Origin: Pseudomonadota bacterium
GTDB lineage: Bacteria > Pseudomonadota > Alphaproteobacteria > Micropepsales > Micropepsaceae
DNA: 64,000 nt
Reading direction: 5' to 3'
NCBI GenBank assembly: GCA_021851325.1
Contig: JAJZDZ010000002.1
Span: 62,001 to 126,000 of the forward strand
Below, one piece after another: positions 1-8,113 of this stretch (position 1 is its first letter; each line of letters begins with the position of its first letter). The position numbers and the translations under genes were made by a program. The notes under the pieces were generated by a model that was given only the letters and a program-made list of their open reading frames with translations, made no database searches and had not been told where the DNA came from.

Positions 1-47
1 CCCTGTTCGTGACCGCTGGAAAAGGCGGCCTATGGTCCCATGCGTTG

Positions 48-713
48 CTATCCGGCGAGATTGAGCCGGACCGCTGCCGCAGCAGCAAAAGGCGCCAGAC
101 ACACCGCGGCAAGTGAAAAGGCGGAGAGGAGCCAGATTGCGCCATTGTCGAGCCCGCTGAGGGCAGCACTCACAACCCCCGCACCGAAAATGACCACCGG
201 GCTGAGCAGAGGGAGCACCAGAAGCGGCAGGATCAGCCCGCCGCGGCGAATACTGATGGTCAATCCCGCCCCGATGGCGCCGATAGCACTGACAGCCGGG
301 GTGCCAATGGCAAGCGAAACCAGCAGTGGAACATAGCCAGCCACAGGCAGATCAAAGAGCAGGGCGAGCAAGGGCGAGAGTATCGTTAAGGGCAAACCCG
401 TCGTTAGCCAGTGCGCAACAATCTTTGCCGCCGCGGAGGTTTCGAGCGTCATCGGTGCCAAAGCGATCTGATCAAGGCTGCCATCTTCATAATCGGCCTG
501 AAACAGCCGGTCGAGCGACAGGAGCGCAGCCAATATGGCGGCCACCCAAAGCACCCCACCGGCGATGCGCCCCAGCAGCTTCAGGTCCGCGCCGATGCCA
601 AGCGGCACCAAAACTGCCACCGCCGCGAAAAATGCCAGCGCCAGGGCCGCTCCGCCTCCGGCGCGGGTGGCCAACCGCAGATCGCGGTACAGAAGTGCCC
701 GAAAACCACTCAT
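48..713 (-). CDS. ccmB: heme exporter membrane protein CcmB
   Basis: CcmB is the membrane subunit of the CcmAB(C) system that handles heme and apocytochrome c on the periplasmic side during cytochrome c maturation. The 221-residue protein has the family's usual length and about six hydrophobic helices. Its N-terminus (FRALLYRDLRLATRAGG) and the segment FQADYEDGSLDQIALAP are typical of CcmB. The start codon overlaps the end of ccmA by 4 nt (ATGA), so the two are translationally coupled. ccmC is expected further left but lies outside the window; the 47 bases before the ccmB stop hold no recognisable start. Confidence 0.95.
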   Translation of the reverse strand: MSGFRALLYRDLRLATRAGGGAALALAFFAAVAVLVPLGIGADLKLLGRIAGGVLWVAAILAALLSLDRLFQADYEDGSLDQIALAPMTLETSAAAKIVAHWLTTGLPLTILSPLLALLFDLPVAGYVPLLVSLAIGTPAVSAIGAIGAGLTISIRRGGLILPLLVLPLLSPVVIFGAGVVSAALSGLDNGAIWLLSAFSLAAVCLAPFAAAAAVRLNLAG

Positions 714-1339
714 GGGGCACCCAGTTCCAGACGGGCACAGTCGAGCCCGAGCGCTTCATGGGTGGCGGCGATCACCAGCCCACCATTGCGGCAATGGGCC
801 GTCACAAAGTTCCCGACCATCGCCTTGCCGCGCACGTCGAGCGCGGCCAGCGGCTCGTCCAGAAGCCACACCGGGCGATGGCTGACTATCAGACGCGCCA
901 AGGCCAGACGCCGGCGCATGCCGGCGGAAAGATACTGGCCCGGCAGATCGCGGGCCCGCGTCAGTCCCACTTCCTCCAGAAGGCCACGCAGGTCAGCCCC
1001 CGTCTGGCCACAGAGGCGGGCGTAAAAGGAAAGATTTTCGAGCACGCTGAGATTTGGCTTGATCCCGTCCTGATGACCCAGCCACCCGACAAGACGGGCC
1101 CGCTCATCACCGTCGAGGCGGCTGTCATCGCTCAGGATCAGTTCGATGCGGCCGGCAAAAGCCGGCAGAAACCCGGCCAGCACCCGCAAGAGGCTGGTTT
1201 TGCCTGCCCCGTTCGGCCCTTCCAGGGACAGAACTTCCCCGGCAGACAGGCGAAAACCCAGCCGCCGGAACACGGCCCGTCCACCGCGCACGACGGCGAG
1301 GTCCGAGGCGATCAGGGTCGAAACGCGTGGTGTATCCAT
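710..1339 (-). CDS. ccmA: heme exporter ATP-binding protein CcmA
   Basis: ATPase of the CcmAB transporter used in system I cytochrome c biogenesis. The 209 residues carry a complete ABC nucleotide-binding domain: Walker A GPNGAGKT (41-48), signature LSAG (137-140), Walker B VWLLDEP (157-163) and the D-loop that follows. Length matches short CcmA proteins (about 200 residues). It is the first gene of a ccmA-ccmB pair and overlaps ccmB by 4 nt. Only about 40 bp separate its start from the end of the phbB gene upstream, so read-through from phbAB is possible. Confidence 0.96.
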   Translation of the reverse strand: MDTPRVSTLIASDLAVVRGGRAVFRRLGFRLSAGEVLSLEGPNGAGKTSLLRVLAGFLPAFAGRIELILSDDSRLDGDERARLVGWLGHQDGIKPNLSVLENLSFYARLCGQTGADLRGLLEEVGLTRARDLPGQYLSAGMRRRLALARLIVSHRPVWLLDEPLAALDVRGKAMVGNFVTAHCRNGGLVIAATHEALGLDCARLELGAP

Positions 1340-1380
1340 GGCCCTGTCATAGCGGCGTTCGCACCACTTGTCCCGCCCGT

Positions 1381-2103
1381 TCAGTACATGTGCTGGCCGC
1401 CATTGATCGACAATGTCGAGCCCGTGATGAACCCGGCATCGTCAGCGACGAGAAAGAGGACGCCACGCGCAATCTCCTCAGCCTTGCCCAGACGCCCCAC
1501 CGGGATGCGGGCGACGATCTTCTCCAGCACATTGGCCGGAACGGCCGCAACCATATCGGTGTCGATATAGCCCGGAGCGATGGCATTGACGGTGATGCCT
1601 TTCGCCGCGCCCTCCTGGGCCAGAGCCTTGGTGAAGCCATGGATGCCGGACTTGGCGGCTGCGTAGTTGACCTGGCCGTACTGTCCTGCCTGGCCATTGA
1701 TGGAGCCGATATTGACGATCCGCCCGAAGCTCCGCGCGAGCATGTCATCCCAGACGGCCTTGCACATATTGAAGCAGCCACCGAGATTGGTATCGAGCAC
1801 TTCGTCCCAGCCTTCGCGACTCATCTTCTTCATCGTGCCGTCTCGGGTAATGCCCGCATTGTTGACGACGATTTCGATCGGCCCGAGCTCTGCCTTTATC
1901 TTCTCTGTCGCGCGCTGTACCGCAGCAAGATCGGCAACGTCGAACTTGTAGACTGCAATACCTGTGCGCTCTGCGAACTGAGCCGCGCGGGCATCATTGC
2001 CGCAATAATTGGCAGCTACAACATATCCCGCCGACTTGAGGCGGGAAGAAATCGCTTCGCCGATACCCCGTGTTCCGCCTGTAACAACTGCCACTCGCGC
2101 CAT
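1381..2103 (-). CDS. phbB: acetoacetyl-CoA reductase (PhbB/PhaB)
   Basis: NADPH-dependent reductase converting acetoacetyl-CoA to (R)-3-hydroxybutyryl-CoA, the second step of PHB synthesis. It is a short-chain dehydrogenase of 240 residues with the Rossmann motif TGGTRGIG (8-15), NNAG (81-84) and catalytic Ser134, Tyr147 and Lys151; NGQAGQYGQVNYAAAK is the PhaB subfamily version of the active site. I chose the ATG at 2103, preceded by GGGAG at good spacing, over a GTG five codons upstream. It follows phbA on the same strand; the phbC synthase is not in the window. Confidence 0.95.
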   Translation of the reverse strand: MARVAVVTGGTRGIGEAISSRLKSAGYVVAANYCGNDARAAQFAERTGIAVYKFDVADLAAVQRATEKIKAELGPIEIVVNNAGITRDGTMKKMSREGWDEVLDTNLGGCFNMCKAVWDDMLARSFGRIVNIGSINGQAGQYGQVNYAAAKSGIHGFTKALAQEGAAKGITVNAIAPGYIDTDMVAAVPANVLEKIVARIPVGRLGKAEEIARGVLFLVADDAGFITGSTLSINGGQHMY

Positions 2104-2239
2104 CTTGGTCTCCCACACCTTGCACTATCTGCCTCATCGCCCCGCGGTCACTGCCGGGTGCCAAGCCTTTCTGTCGCCGTTGGGGTCAGTTCCGTGCACC
2201 GCAGGCAGGAGCCTTGCGCGCAGACAGCTGCACCTTTCC

Positions 2240-3412
2240 TCAGCGCTCCACGCACATAGCAATTCCCATGCCGCCACCGATGCAGAGCGTCGCCAGCCCC
2301 TTCTTCGCATCACGCTTCTGCATCTCGAACAGCAGCGTCGTCAGGACACGTGCGCCACTCGCGCCAATGGGATGACCGATCGCGATCGCGCCGCCATTGA
2401 CATTCACCTTGGCAGGATCCCAGCCCATGTCCTTGTTCACGGCACAGGCCTGTGCCGCGAATGCTTCATTGGCTTCGATGAGATCCAGATCCGAAACCGC
2501 CCAGCCGGCTTTTTTCAGTGCCGCACGCGAGGCCGGTATTGGGCCGCTGCCCATGATCGCCGGGTCAACACCGGCATGGGCCCAGGACGCAATACGGGCC
2601 AGTGGCTTGAGGCCATGGGCTTTTGCCGCGGCGGCCGTCATTAGCACCAGCGCTGCCGCCCCGTCATTAATGCCCGATGCGTTTGCTGCCGTCACCGAGC
2701 CATCTTTCTGGAAAGCGGGCTTCAGCGCGCGCACGCTGTCATAGGTGACGCCGTCGCGGATATACTCATCGCGATCGATACTACGCTCGCCCTTGCGTTC
2801 CTTGATCACGACAGGAACGATTTCATCATTGAAGCGGCCAGCCTTGCGCGCTGCTTCGGCCTTGTTCTGCGAGGCGACCGCAAAGGCATCCTGCTGTTCG
2901 CGGGTAATCTGCCACTGGCGTGCAACATTTTCGGCGGTAACCCCCATGTGGTAACCGTGAAAGGCGTCCCACAACCCGTCTTTGAGCATCGTATCGGTAA
3001 ACTCGAGACCACCCATCTTAACGCCGCTGCGCAGATGGGCAGCGTGAGGTGCCTGGCTCATGCTTTCCTGACCGCCCGCAACGACAATGTGGGCATCGCC
3101 ATTGACGATCGCCTGGTAGCCAAGCGCGACTGCCCGCAGGCCTGAGCCACACAGCTGGTTGACTAGCCAGGCCGGAGTTTCAAAGGGAATGCCCGCGGCA
3201 ACCGCAGCCTGCCGTCCTGGATTTTGTCCGCCAGCCGCAGTCAATACCTGGCCCATCACGACCTCATCGACGGCCTTGCCCTCAACCCCGGCGCGGGACA
3301 GTGCGGCAGCAATGGCGGCCCGGCCCAGTTCATGGGCCGGCAGATTGGCGAAGGCACCATTAAAGGAACCCACTGGCGTGCGGGCCGCAGAAACGATGAC
3401 GACTTCGGTCAT
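2240..3412 (-). CDS. phbA: acetyl-CoA acetyltransferase (beta-ketothiolase)
   Basis: Condenses two acetyl-CoA to acetoacetyl-CoA for PHB synthesis, or runs in reverse in degradation. The 390-residue protein has the thiolase triad: nucleophile Cys88 (NQLCGSG), His347 (GHPIG) and Cys377 (CIGGGMG). Start chosen at 3412 because AAAGGA sits ahead of that ATG and [15 protein letters not shown] is the canonical thiolase N-terminus; the open frame extends 14 codons further without support. It is the first gene of phbA-phbB and is divergent from the regulator gene phaR, the classic alphaproteobacterial arrangement. Confidence 0.97.
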   Translation of the reverse strand: MTEVVIVSAARTPVGSFNGAFANLPAHELGRAAIAAALSRAGVEGKAVDEVVMGQVLTAAGGQNPGRQAAVAAGIPFETPAWLVNQLCGSGLRAVALGYQAIVNGDAHIVVAGGQESMSQAPHAAHLRSGVKMGGLEFTDTMLKDGLWDAFHGYHMGVTAENVARQWQITREQQDAFAVASQNKAEAARKAGRFNDEIVPVVIKERKGERSIDRDEYIRDGVTYDSVRALKPAFQKDGSVTAANASGINDGAAALVLMTAAAAKAHGLKPLARIASWAHAGVDPAIMGSGPIPASRAALKKAGWAVSDLDLIEANEAFAAQACAVNKDMGWDPAKVNVNGGAIAIGHPIGASGARVLTTLLFEMQKRDAKKGLATLCIGGGMGIAMCVER

Positions 3413-3627
3413 GGCATATCCTTTTACCTGAATTGCACGGATCGGCGCGTACAATGCCGCGAATGCGAGCGAGGGTAAACTGCCATAAATTCTTATTTTA
3501 TATTAATGGGTTAGGTGCACAACCGGAGGGTGCAGTGCAGCGCCGCGGCGGAAGCCCACTGGACAGCCGTGGAATTGTGATGCTCTTGTTACGTCAGGGC
3601 AGCGCTGACTGGCGGCGCGGCAGGTAC

Positions 3628-3648
3628 ATGATACGGGTAGACCGGTGA
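3628..3648 (+). other. possible six-codon upstream ORF coupled to phaR
   Basis: An ATG at 3628 preceded by CAGGTAC opens a six-codon reading frame whose TGA (3646-3648) overlaps the GTG start of phaR (GTGA). phaR itself has no clear Shine-Dalgarno sequence, so re-initiation after this mini-ORF could supply its translation. This is inferred from sequence layout only. Confidence 0.25.
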
Positions 3649-4250
3649 GCGATGAAAAGACCGTGACGGGCGAGCCCGTCATCATCAAGAAATACGCCAA
3701 CCGCCGTCTCTACAACACACATACCTCGAGCTATGTGACGCTCGATCATCTCTGCGAGATGGTGAAGGAGGGGGTTGAGTTCGAGGTCCGCGATGCCCGC
3801 AGCGGCGAAGACATCACCCGCTCGGTGCTGACCCAGATCATCTTCGAAGAAGAGAGCAAGGGACAGAATCTTCTGCCCATACGTTTCTTGCGCCAGCTGA
3901 TACGCCTTTATGGCGATTCCCTGCAGGCCTTTGTGCCAGGCTATCTTGATCTTTCCATGGAAAGTTTTGCCAAGAATCAGGAGCAGATGCGCCAGCGTCT
4001 GGCGGAAGCCTTTGGCGGCGGCGGATCGGCGTTTGAGGCGATTACCCGACAGAACCTGGCGATGTTCGAACGGGCAATGAAGATGTTCACGCCCTTTGCC
4101 CCCGCATCACGAGACGACACCGCGCACAATCCGGCCAGTCAACCTGCAGAGCCACCCACCCAGCCTGCCTCAGAAGAAATCAGCGAACTGAAGAACGAGA
4201 TTGAGGCCATGCGCCGTCAGCTCGCCGAACTGGCCCGCGAACGCAAGTGA
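3645..4250 (+). CDS. phaR: polyhydroxyalkanoate synthesis repressor PhaR
   Basis: PhaR represses phasin and PHB genes and is released when it binds nascent PHB granules. The 201-residue protein has the PHB/PHA accumulation regulator DNA-binding domain at residues 13-72 (IIKKYANRRLYNTHTSSYVT), followed by the accumulation domain (PGYLDLSMESFAKNQEQMRQ) and an acidic, Pro/Gln-rich tail ending in a short coiled coil. The GTG start at 3645 is used; no ATG fits the conserved N-terminus. It is divergent from phbAB, which supports a local PHB-regulating role. Confidence 0.95.
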   Translation: MSDEKTVTGEPVIIKKYANRRLYNTHTSSYVTLDHLCEMVKEGVEFEVRDARSGEDITRSVLTQIIFEEESKGQNLLPIRFLRQLIRLYGDSLQAFVPGYLDLSMESFAKNQEQMRQRLAEAFGGGGSAFEAITRQNLAMFERAMKMFTPFAPASRDDTAHNPASQPAEPPTQPASEEISELKNEIEAMRRQLAELARERK

Positions 4251-4260
4251 ACTGAGCGCC

Positions 4261-4503
4261 TTAGCTCAGCAGATCCTGTTTCTTTTCCAGATATTCCTCG
4301 CGGCCGATCTCGCCCCGGGCGTAGCGCTGCTCAAGAAGGTCAAGGGCTGCGGAACGCATGGGGGGGAGGTGGCGATGTGGCGAACGCAGCAGCAACACCA
4401 CAAAGAGCACCACAAGAAATAGGACAAACCAGAAGCCGCCAAACGGCATGCCCCACGCCCACATCCAGTGATGGAAGCCAAACATCCAGCTGTTATGCCA
4501 CAT
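4261..4503 (-). CDS. SHOCT-domain membrane protein
   Basis: Small 80-residue protein with an aromatic N-terminus (MWHNSWMFGFHHWMW), one strong transmembrane helix (GFWFVLFLVVLFVVLLL), then a C-terminal SHOCT-like motif (LLEQRYARGEIGREEYLEKK). SHOCT modules are short oligomerisation or tethering helices; the exact role is unknown. The start at 4503 is fixed by a perfect AGGAGG eight nt upstream; a longer open frame to 4644 lacks such a site. Its 3' end converges on phaR with only 10 bp between them. Confidence 0.85.
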   Translation of the reverse strand: MWHNSWMFGFHHWMWAWGMPFGGFWFVLFLVVLFVVLLLRSPHRHLPPMRSAALDLLEQRYARGEIGREEYLEKKQDLLS

Positions 4504-4666
4504 CCGCGTCCCTCCTGGGCCCTTGCTCAGATATAGGGAGCCGGTGCAGCTTGTGCAGCCCTGCCACCGCCACTTTTGTTGCCCCGACGGAAAGCTTTCC
4601 AGCGCAGCTGATTTCATCAAGCTGAAGTGACTGGAGGCGGGCAAGCGTCCTCCCTATTGTCGCGCT

Positions 4667-5449
4667 ATGAGCCACCGCCCTGTCCTGCCATCCCGCAATC
4701 ACTGCGCCTCCTGGCTGGGGCGGCTCTTGGCCATCTGCGTCCTTGGCCTTTGTGGCCCCGCCTCAGCCACAGCGCCGGCGCCTGGGCGGCCGGTCGTAAT
4801 CGAACTCTATACCAGCCAGGGCTGCAGTTCCTGCGTCCCGGCCGACGCTTTTCTCGCGCAGCTGGCGGCCCGCAAGGATGTCGTGGCCCTCAGCCTGCCG
4901 ATCACCTACTGGGACATGCTTGGCTGGACGGACACGCTGGCGACGCAAGCCAACACCGACCGGCAGAAGGCCTACGCCCAAGCCATGGGCCGTGGCGGGG
5001 TCTATACTCCGCAAGTGATCGTTGACGGCCGCAAGGATCTTGTTGGCAGCAAGGACGCGGCCATCGACCAGGCGATTGCAGCACGCGAAGCCAAGCTGCC
5101 CGATGTTCCGATCAAGCTCTCCTTGCTTCCCCATGAAGTACACGTGGTGGTCAGCAGCGCCAGAATGAAATCCCCGACGCCTGCAACGATCTGGATGATG
5201 GCGGTGCGCCCGCGGGCAACGGTCAAGATCGGTGCCGGCGAGAATGCCGGACGGACGCTGACCTATCGGGACATCGTAACCGGGATAAAGGCTGTGGGCA
5301 TCTGGAAGGGCAAGCAGGTGACACTCGACCTTCCCCGCGCCGCCACCGGAGCAGGCCCTGGCGAAGGCATCACTGTCATCGTCCAGCAGGGCGGCTACGG
5401 CCAGATCCTCGGCGCGACCCCCATCGACTGGCCCGCTACCCGCAAATAG
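4667..5449 (+). CDS. secreted DUF1223 thioredoxin-like protein
   Basis: 260-residue protein with an N-terminal signal sequence (hydrophobic core about residues 17-35, Ala-rich cleavage region) and a DUF1223 domain. The motif YTSQGCSSCVPAD holds a CSSC pair at residues 53-56, as in thioredoxin-fold proteins, followed by conserved PITYWDMLGWTD and YTPQVIVDG. DUF1223 proteins are periplasmic or secreted and have no proven substrate; a redox role is suggested by the CxxC only. It is followed 1 nt later by a small HTH-like gene, probably co-transcribed. Confidence 0.88.
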   Translation: MSHRPVLPSRNHCASWLGRLLAICVLGLCGPASATAPAPGRPVVIELYTSQGCSSCVPADAFLAQLAARKDVVALSLPITYWDMLGWTDTLATQANTDRQKAYAQAMGRGGVYTPQVIVDGRKDLVGSKDAAIDQAIAAREAKLPDVPIKLSLLPHEVHVVVSSARMKSPTPATIWMMAVRPRATVKIGAGENAGRTLTYRDIVTGIKAVGIWKGKQVTLDLPRAATGAGPGEGITVIVQQGGYGQILGATPIDWPATRK

Positions 5450-5450
5450 C

Positions 5451-5762
5451 ATGTCGCTGTTTTTTGATCAGGTCTGGTTTGATGCACGCCTGACAATGCT
5501 GGGCCTGAGCCGAGAGGATCTTGGCCGAACACTCGGACTTAACGCAGAGGAGGTTCGCGCCCTCTTCAAGGACCAGCGCGAACTCTCTCTCGCCGAAGTC
5601 CGGCTGCTGGCAAACCTGCTTGCCGTGCCCTCTGATGAAGTCGCCAATCGAGCCGGAATTTCCACACCGCGCGAGGCCATGGACCCTTGGCACGCCCGCT
5701 TGAGTGCGATCGAAGCCAGACTGATTGCGATCCGAGCCCTGCTGGCAACGCGCCGACGTTAA
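5451..5762 (+). CDS. small HTH (XRE-like) domain protein
   Basis: 103-residue protein. Residues 10-65 resemble a Cro/XRE helix-turn-helix (MLGLSREDLGRTLGLNAEEV, then LSLAEVRLLANLLAVPSDEV), followed by a short Ala/Arg-rich helix with a basic tail. The ATG at 5451 starts one base after the stop of the DUF1223 gene, so the two probably form an operon. It could be a regulator or a ribosome- or membrane-associated adaptor; no partner is visible. Confidence 0.7.
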   Translation: MSLFFDQVWFDARLTMLGLSREDLGRTLGLNAEEVRALFKDQRELSLAEVRLLANLLAVPSDEVANRAGISTPREAMDPWHARLSAIEARLIAIRALLATRRR

Positions 5763-6076
5763 TACGTTGCGTTCAGCTGCTGCGGCACATGTCGCGGCGA
5801 CGGTGCATAAGCCTGCGCCGCTAGCTGGCGCATGAGTACGACCTCATCGCCGGCATCCGCCTGCGCCAGCAATTGTGCTAGAAAACCGGCATTCAGTTCG
5901 ATCTCAACGCTTTCTTCTGTCCCAGAATGGGACAGAAGATGCGGTGGCTGCCAATTCCCGGATTGCGAATTGCCCAAATTGGTTGACAGGAATGCGCTAT
6001 CCACGGCGCGCGCTGTCCGCCCACCCTTAGGCTGCGCCCAATTCGTTACAGATCCTATACGCCGCAACGTTGTCAT
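5759..6076 (-). CDS. hypothetical small protein
   Basis: Open frame of 105 codons with no family I recognise. The C-terminal half (NAGFLAQLLAQADAGDEVVL) reads as amphipathic helix and looks coding; the N-terminal half is polar and of low complexity. Its 3' end overlaps the end of the convergent HTH-like gene by 4 nt. The ATG at 6076 lies inside a near-consensus CtrA box, so the real start may be further downstream. Confidence 0.4.
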   Translation of the reverse strand: MTTLRRIGSVTNWAQPKGGRTARAVDSAFLSTNLGNSQSGNWQPPHLLSHSGTEESVEIELNAGFLAQLLAQADAGDEVVLMRQLAAQAYAPSPRHVPQQLNATY

Positions 6077-6090
6077 AACCGTATATTAAC
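6075..6090 (+). promoter_or_regulatory. near-consensus CtrA-type box upstream of GGDEF-EAL gene
   Basis: ATAA-CCGTATA-TTAAC, one mismatch from TTAA-N7-TTAAC, the full CtrA recognition sequence described in Caulobacter and relatives. It lies about 120 bp upstream of the likely start of the GGDEF-EAL gene. A ctrA gene is not visible in the window, so this rests on motif match and on better boxes elsewhere. Confidence 0.4.
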
Positions 6091-6210
6091 TCAATATCGC
6101 AGCGATGGGGAGTGGCAGGCGGTCCACAGGGGCAAAATTTCTGATTTTTTAACAAGCCCCCACCATGATCAGTGCAAAGGCCGCAGAAAGAAGGCCTGGG
6201 ATGGTGGGTA

Positions 6211-8025
6211 GTGCTTAGTCAGACGCTTCCGAAGAAGCCCGTCGACGGTATGCGGGCTTTGGCCGCTGCACATGAGATTGACCGCTTGCGCCTGTCGGTA
6301 GCAGCCGCGCGCGAAGTCTCATTCGATTGGACGCTTCACGATGATCGTATCGTGTGGGATGGCGATTGCGAAATCCTGTCTTTACACACGGATCCGAACC
6401 GGCTTTACCGCGGCGACGGTCTGCGGCGCTGGATGTGTGCTGAGGCGCAGGCAGAACTTACACGGCTGATAGAGACCAAGGCGCCAAGTGATCGCTCATT
6501 CGAGCTCGAATTCGAAGCCAGTTCGGCGCTGGGCACAGTGGTCCTCGAGATGCGCGGTGCGCGTATCGCCCGCCCGGATGGTCAGGCAGAGCGACTGTCT
6601 GGCATCGTCCGCGTCATCACCGAAAGGCGGCGCGAAAGCACGCGTCTGCACTATCTTGCGACCCGCGATGAACTAACCGGCCATCTCAACCGCACGAGTC
6701 TGCGCACCGAACTGGCCCACGCCATCGACACGGCCAAACGTCAAAACCGAAACTGCGCCTACCTGGTTACCGCCATCGATCGCCTCGCCATGATCAACGA
6801 GGCGTACGGGTTTGGTGCAGCCGATGAGGTGATCGTCGCCGTCGGTGAACGCATCAGCAAGGTATTGAGAGCTGACGACATCATCGGACGCAGTGCCGGT
6901 AACAAGCTTGGCATCATTCTGAACACCTGCAGTGAGCGCGAGATTGCCGTTGTCGCAGACCGGCTGCGCGAAAGCGTCCGCTCCGATCTGATCAACACCC
7001 AGGCCGGCCAGGTTGCGGTCACTATTTCAGTCGGCGGAGTTTTCCTGCCACACGCTGCTGCCACGAGCCAGGAAGCCATGCTGCGGGCAGAGGAGGCCCT
7101 GGATCGGGCACGAGCCGGCGGTCGCGACGGCTTTGCCGCCTACGCCAAGTCACCGCAACGGGAAACGGCGCGCTTGCGGTTGATGACGATCGCAGATGAG
7201 GTGGTGCGCGCCCTCAAGGAACAGCGCCTGGTTTTCGCCTACCAGCCGATCGTCACCGCTGGCGAGCATCTGCCGGTGCACTATGAATGTCTCTTGAGAC
7301 TGCGCCGTCCGGACGGGGAAATTCTCAGTGCTGGCCACTTCATACCAGCTGTCGAGCAGCTCGGCCTGATCCGGCTAGTTGATCGCTTTGCTCTGGAAAT
7401 GACAGTTGCGCAACTGCGCGCCCAGCCTTCCGTGAGTCTTGCGGTCAACGTCTCCGGTACCTCCGCACGCGACCCGGCGTGGCTCGAAAGCTTTGTCGGG
7501 TATGTCCGTTGCCATCGCGATGTCGCCCCCCGCATGATTGTGGAACTGACTGAAACCGCTGCCCTCAACGATTTTGAGGAGAGTGCGCGCTTTGTCAGCA
7601 ATCTGCGCGAGCTCGGCTGCATGGTGGCCATTGACGATTTCGGGGCCGGATATACCTCCTTCCGCAATCTGCAGATGCTGCGCGTCGATATGGTCAAGAT
7701 TGACGGTTCCTATGTGAAGGGATTGTGCACCTCACCGGATAATCAGATTTTCGTAAGGACGCTCGTCAACCTCGCGCGGAATTTCCACCTCAAGACCGTG
7801 GCCGAATGGGTCAGTTCCGATGAGGAGGGCGCGCTTTTGAAGAGTTTTGGTGTCGATTACTTCCAGGGATTCCACTTTGGCGTACCAACCCTGGAGCCGG
7901 AATTTGCGGATGCGGCTCCGCTTCATCTAGGGCGCGCAGCCGAAGCACGGTCTGGGCGGGAGCCATTCTCTGCCCAGTCCCGGAAAAAAAGCCTGCCGGC
8001 CGTACACAGCGCCAGCTCTCTTTAG
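6211..8025 (+). CDS. GGDEF-EAL protein: degenerate cyclase, probably active c-di-GMP phosphodiesterase
   Basis: About 604 residues: an N-terminal PAS-like segment (VSFDWTLHDDRIVWDGD), a GGDEF domain and a C-terminal EAL domain. The GGDEF signature is replaced by SAGNKLGIIL, so cyclase activity is unlikely and the domain is probably structural or GTP-sensing. In the EAL domain the key residues appear kept: ECLLR in place of EALLR, NVSG, ELTET, DDFGAGYTS, VKID, AEWV and YFQGF, which predicts c-di-GMP hydrolysis. The start is uncertain: GTG at 6211 follows GGTGGG; GTG 6172 and ATG 6250 are alternatives. A CtrA-like box lies upstream. Confidence 0.9.
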   Translation: MLSQTLPKKPVDGMRALAAAHEIDRLRLSVAAAREVSFDWTLHDDRIVWDGDCEILSLHTDPNRLYRGDGLRRWMCAEAQAELTRLIETKAPSDRSFELEFEASSALGTVVLEMRGARIARPDGQAERLSGIVRVITERRRESTRLHYLATRDELTGHLNRTSLRTELAHAIDTAKRQNRNCAYLVTAIDRLAMINEAYGFGAADEVIVAVGERISKVLRADDIIGRSAGNKLGIILNTCSEREIAVVADRLRESVRSDLINTQAGQVAVTISVGGVFLPHAAATSQEAMLRAEEALDRARAGGRDGFAAYAKSPQRETARLRLMTIADEVVRALKEQRLVFAYQPIVTAGEHLPVHYECLLRLRRPDGEILSAGHFIPAVEQLGLIRLVDRFALEMTVAQLRAQPSVSLAVNVSGTSARDPAWLESFVGYVRCHRDVAPRMIVELTETAALNDFEESARFVSNLRELGCMVAIDDFGAGYTSFRNLQMLRVDMVKIDGSYVKGLCTSPDNQIFVRTLVNLARNFHLKTVAEWVSSDEEGALLKSFGVDYFQGFHFGVPTLEPEFADAAPLHLGRAAEARSGREPFSAQSRKKSLPAVHSASSL

Positions 8026-8065
8026 CACCATTTGCGCCAATTGGTGGGCGGCTGCGGAAGCCCGG

Positions 8066-8099
8066 CTACCGCCATCAGCGCAGAGCCTGATGGCGGTAG
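8066..8099. terminator. hairpin between convergent genes
   Basis: Perfect 13-bp inverted repeat CTACCGCCATCAG / CTGATGGCGGTAG with an 8-nt loop, between the convergent GGDEF-EAL and acnA genes. No U-run follows on either strand, so it may act with Rho or as an mRNA 3'-end stabiliser. Confidence 0.6.
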
Positions 8100-8113
8100 G
8101 AGAGCCGGAGCTG

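Noticed and set aside
326-2259. Plus-strand frames 326-1570 and 1327-2259
   Set aside because: Fully opposite ccmAB and phbB; Arg/Pro/Gln-rich without domains.
3525-3545. TGCAGTGCA upstream of phaR considered as a PhaR operator
   Set aside because: Plausible TGCA-rich palindrome, but the known PhaR sites vary and I cannot score it reliably.
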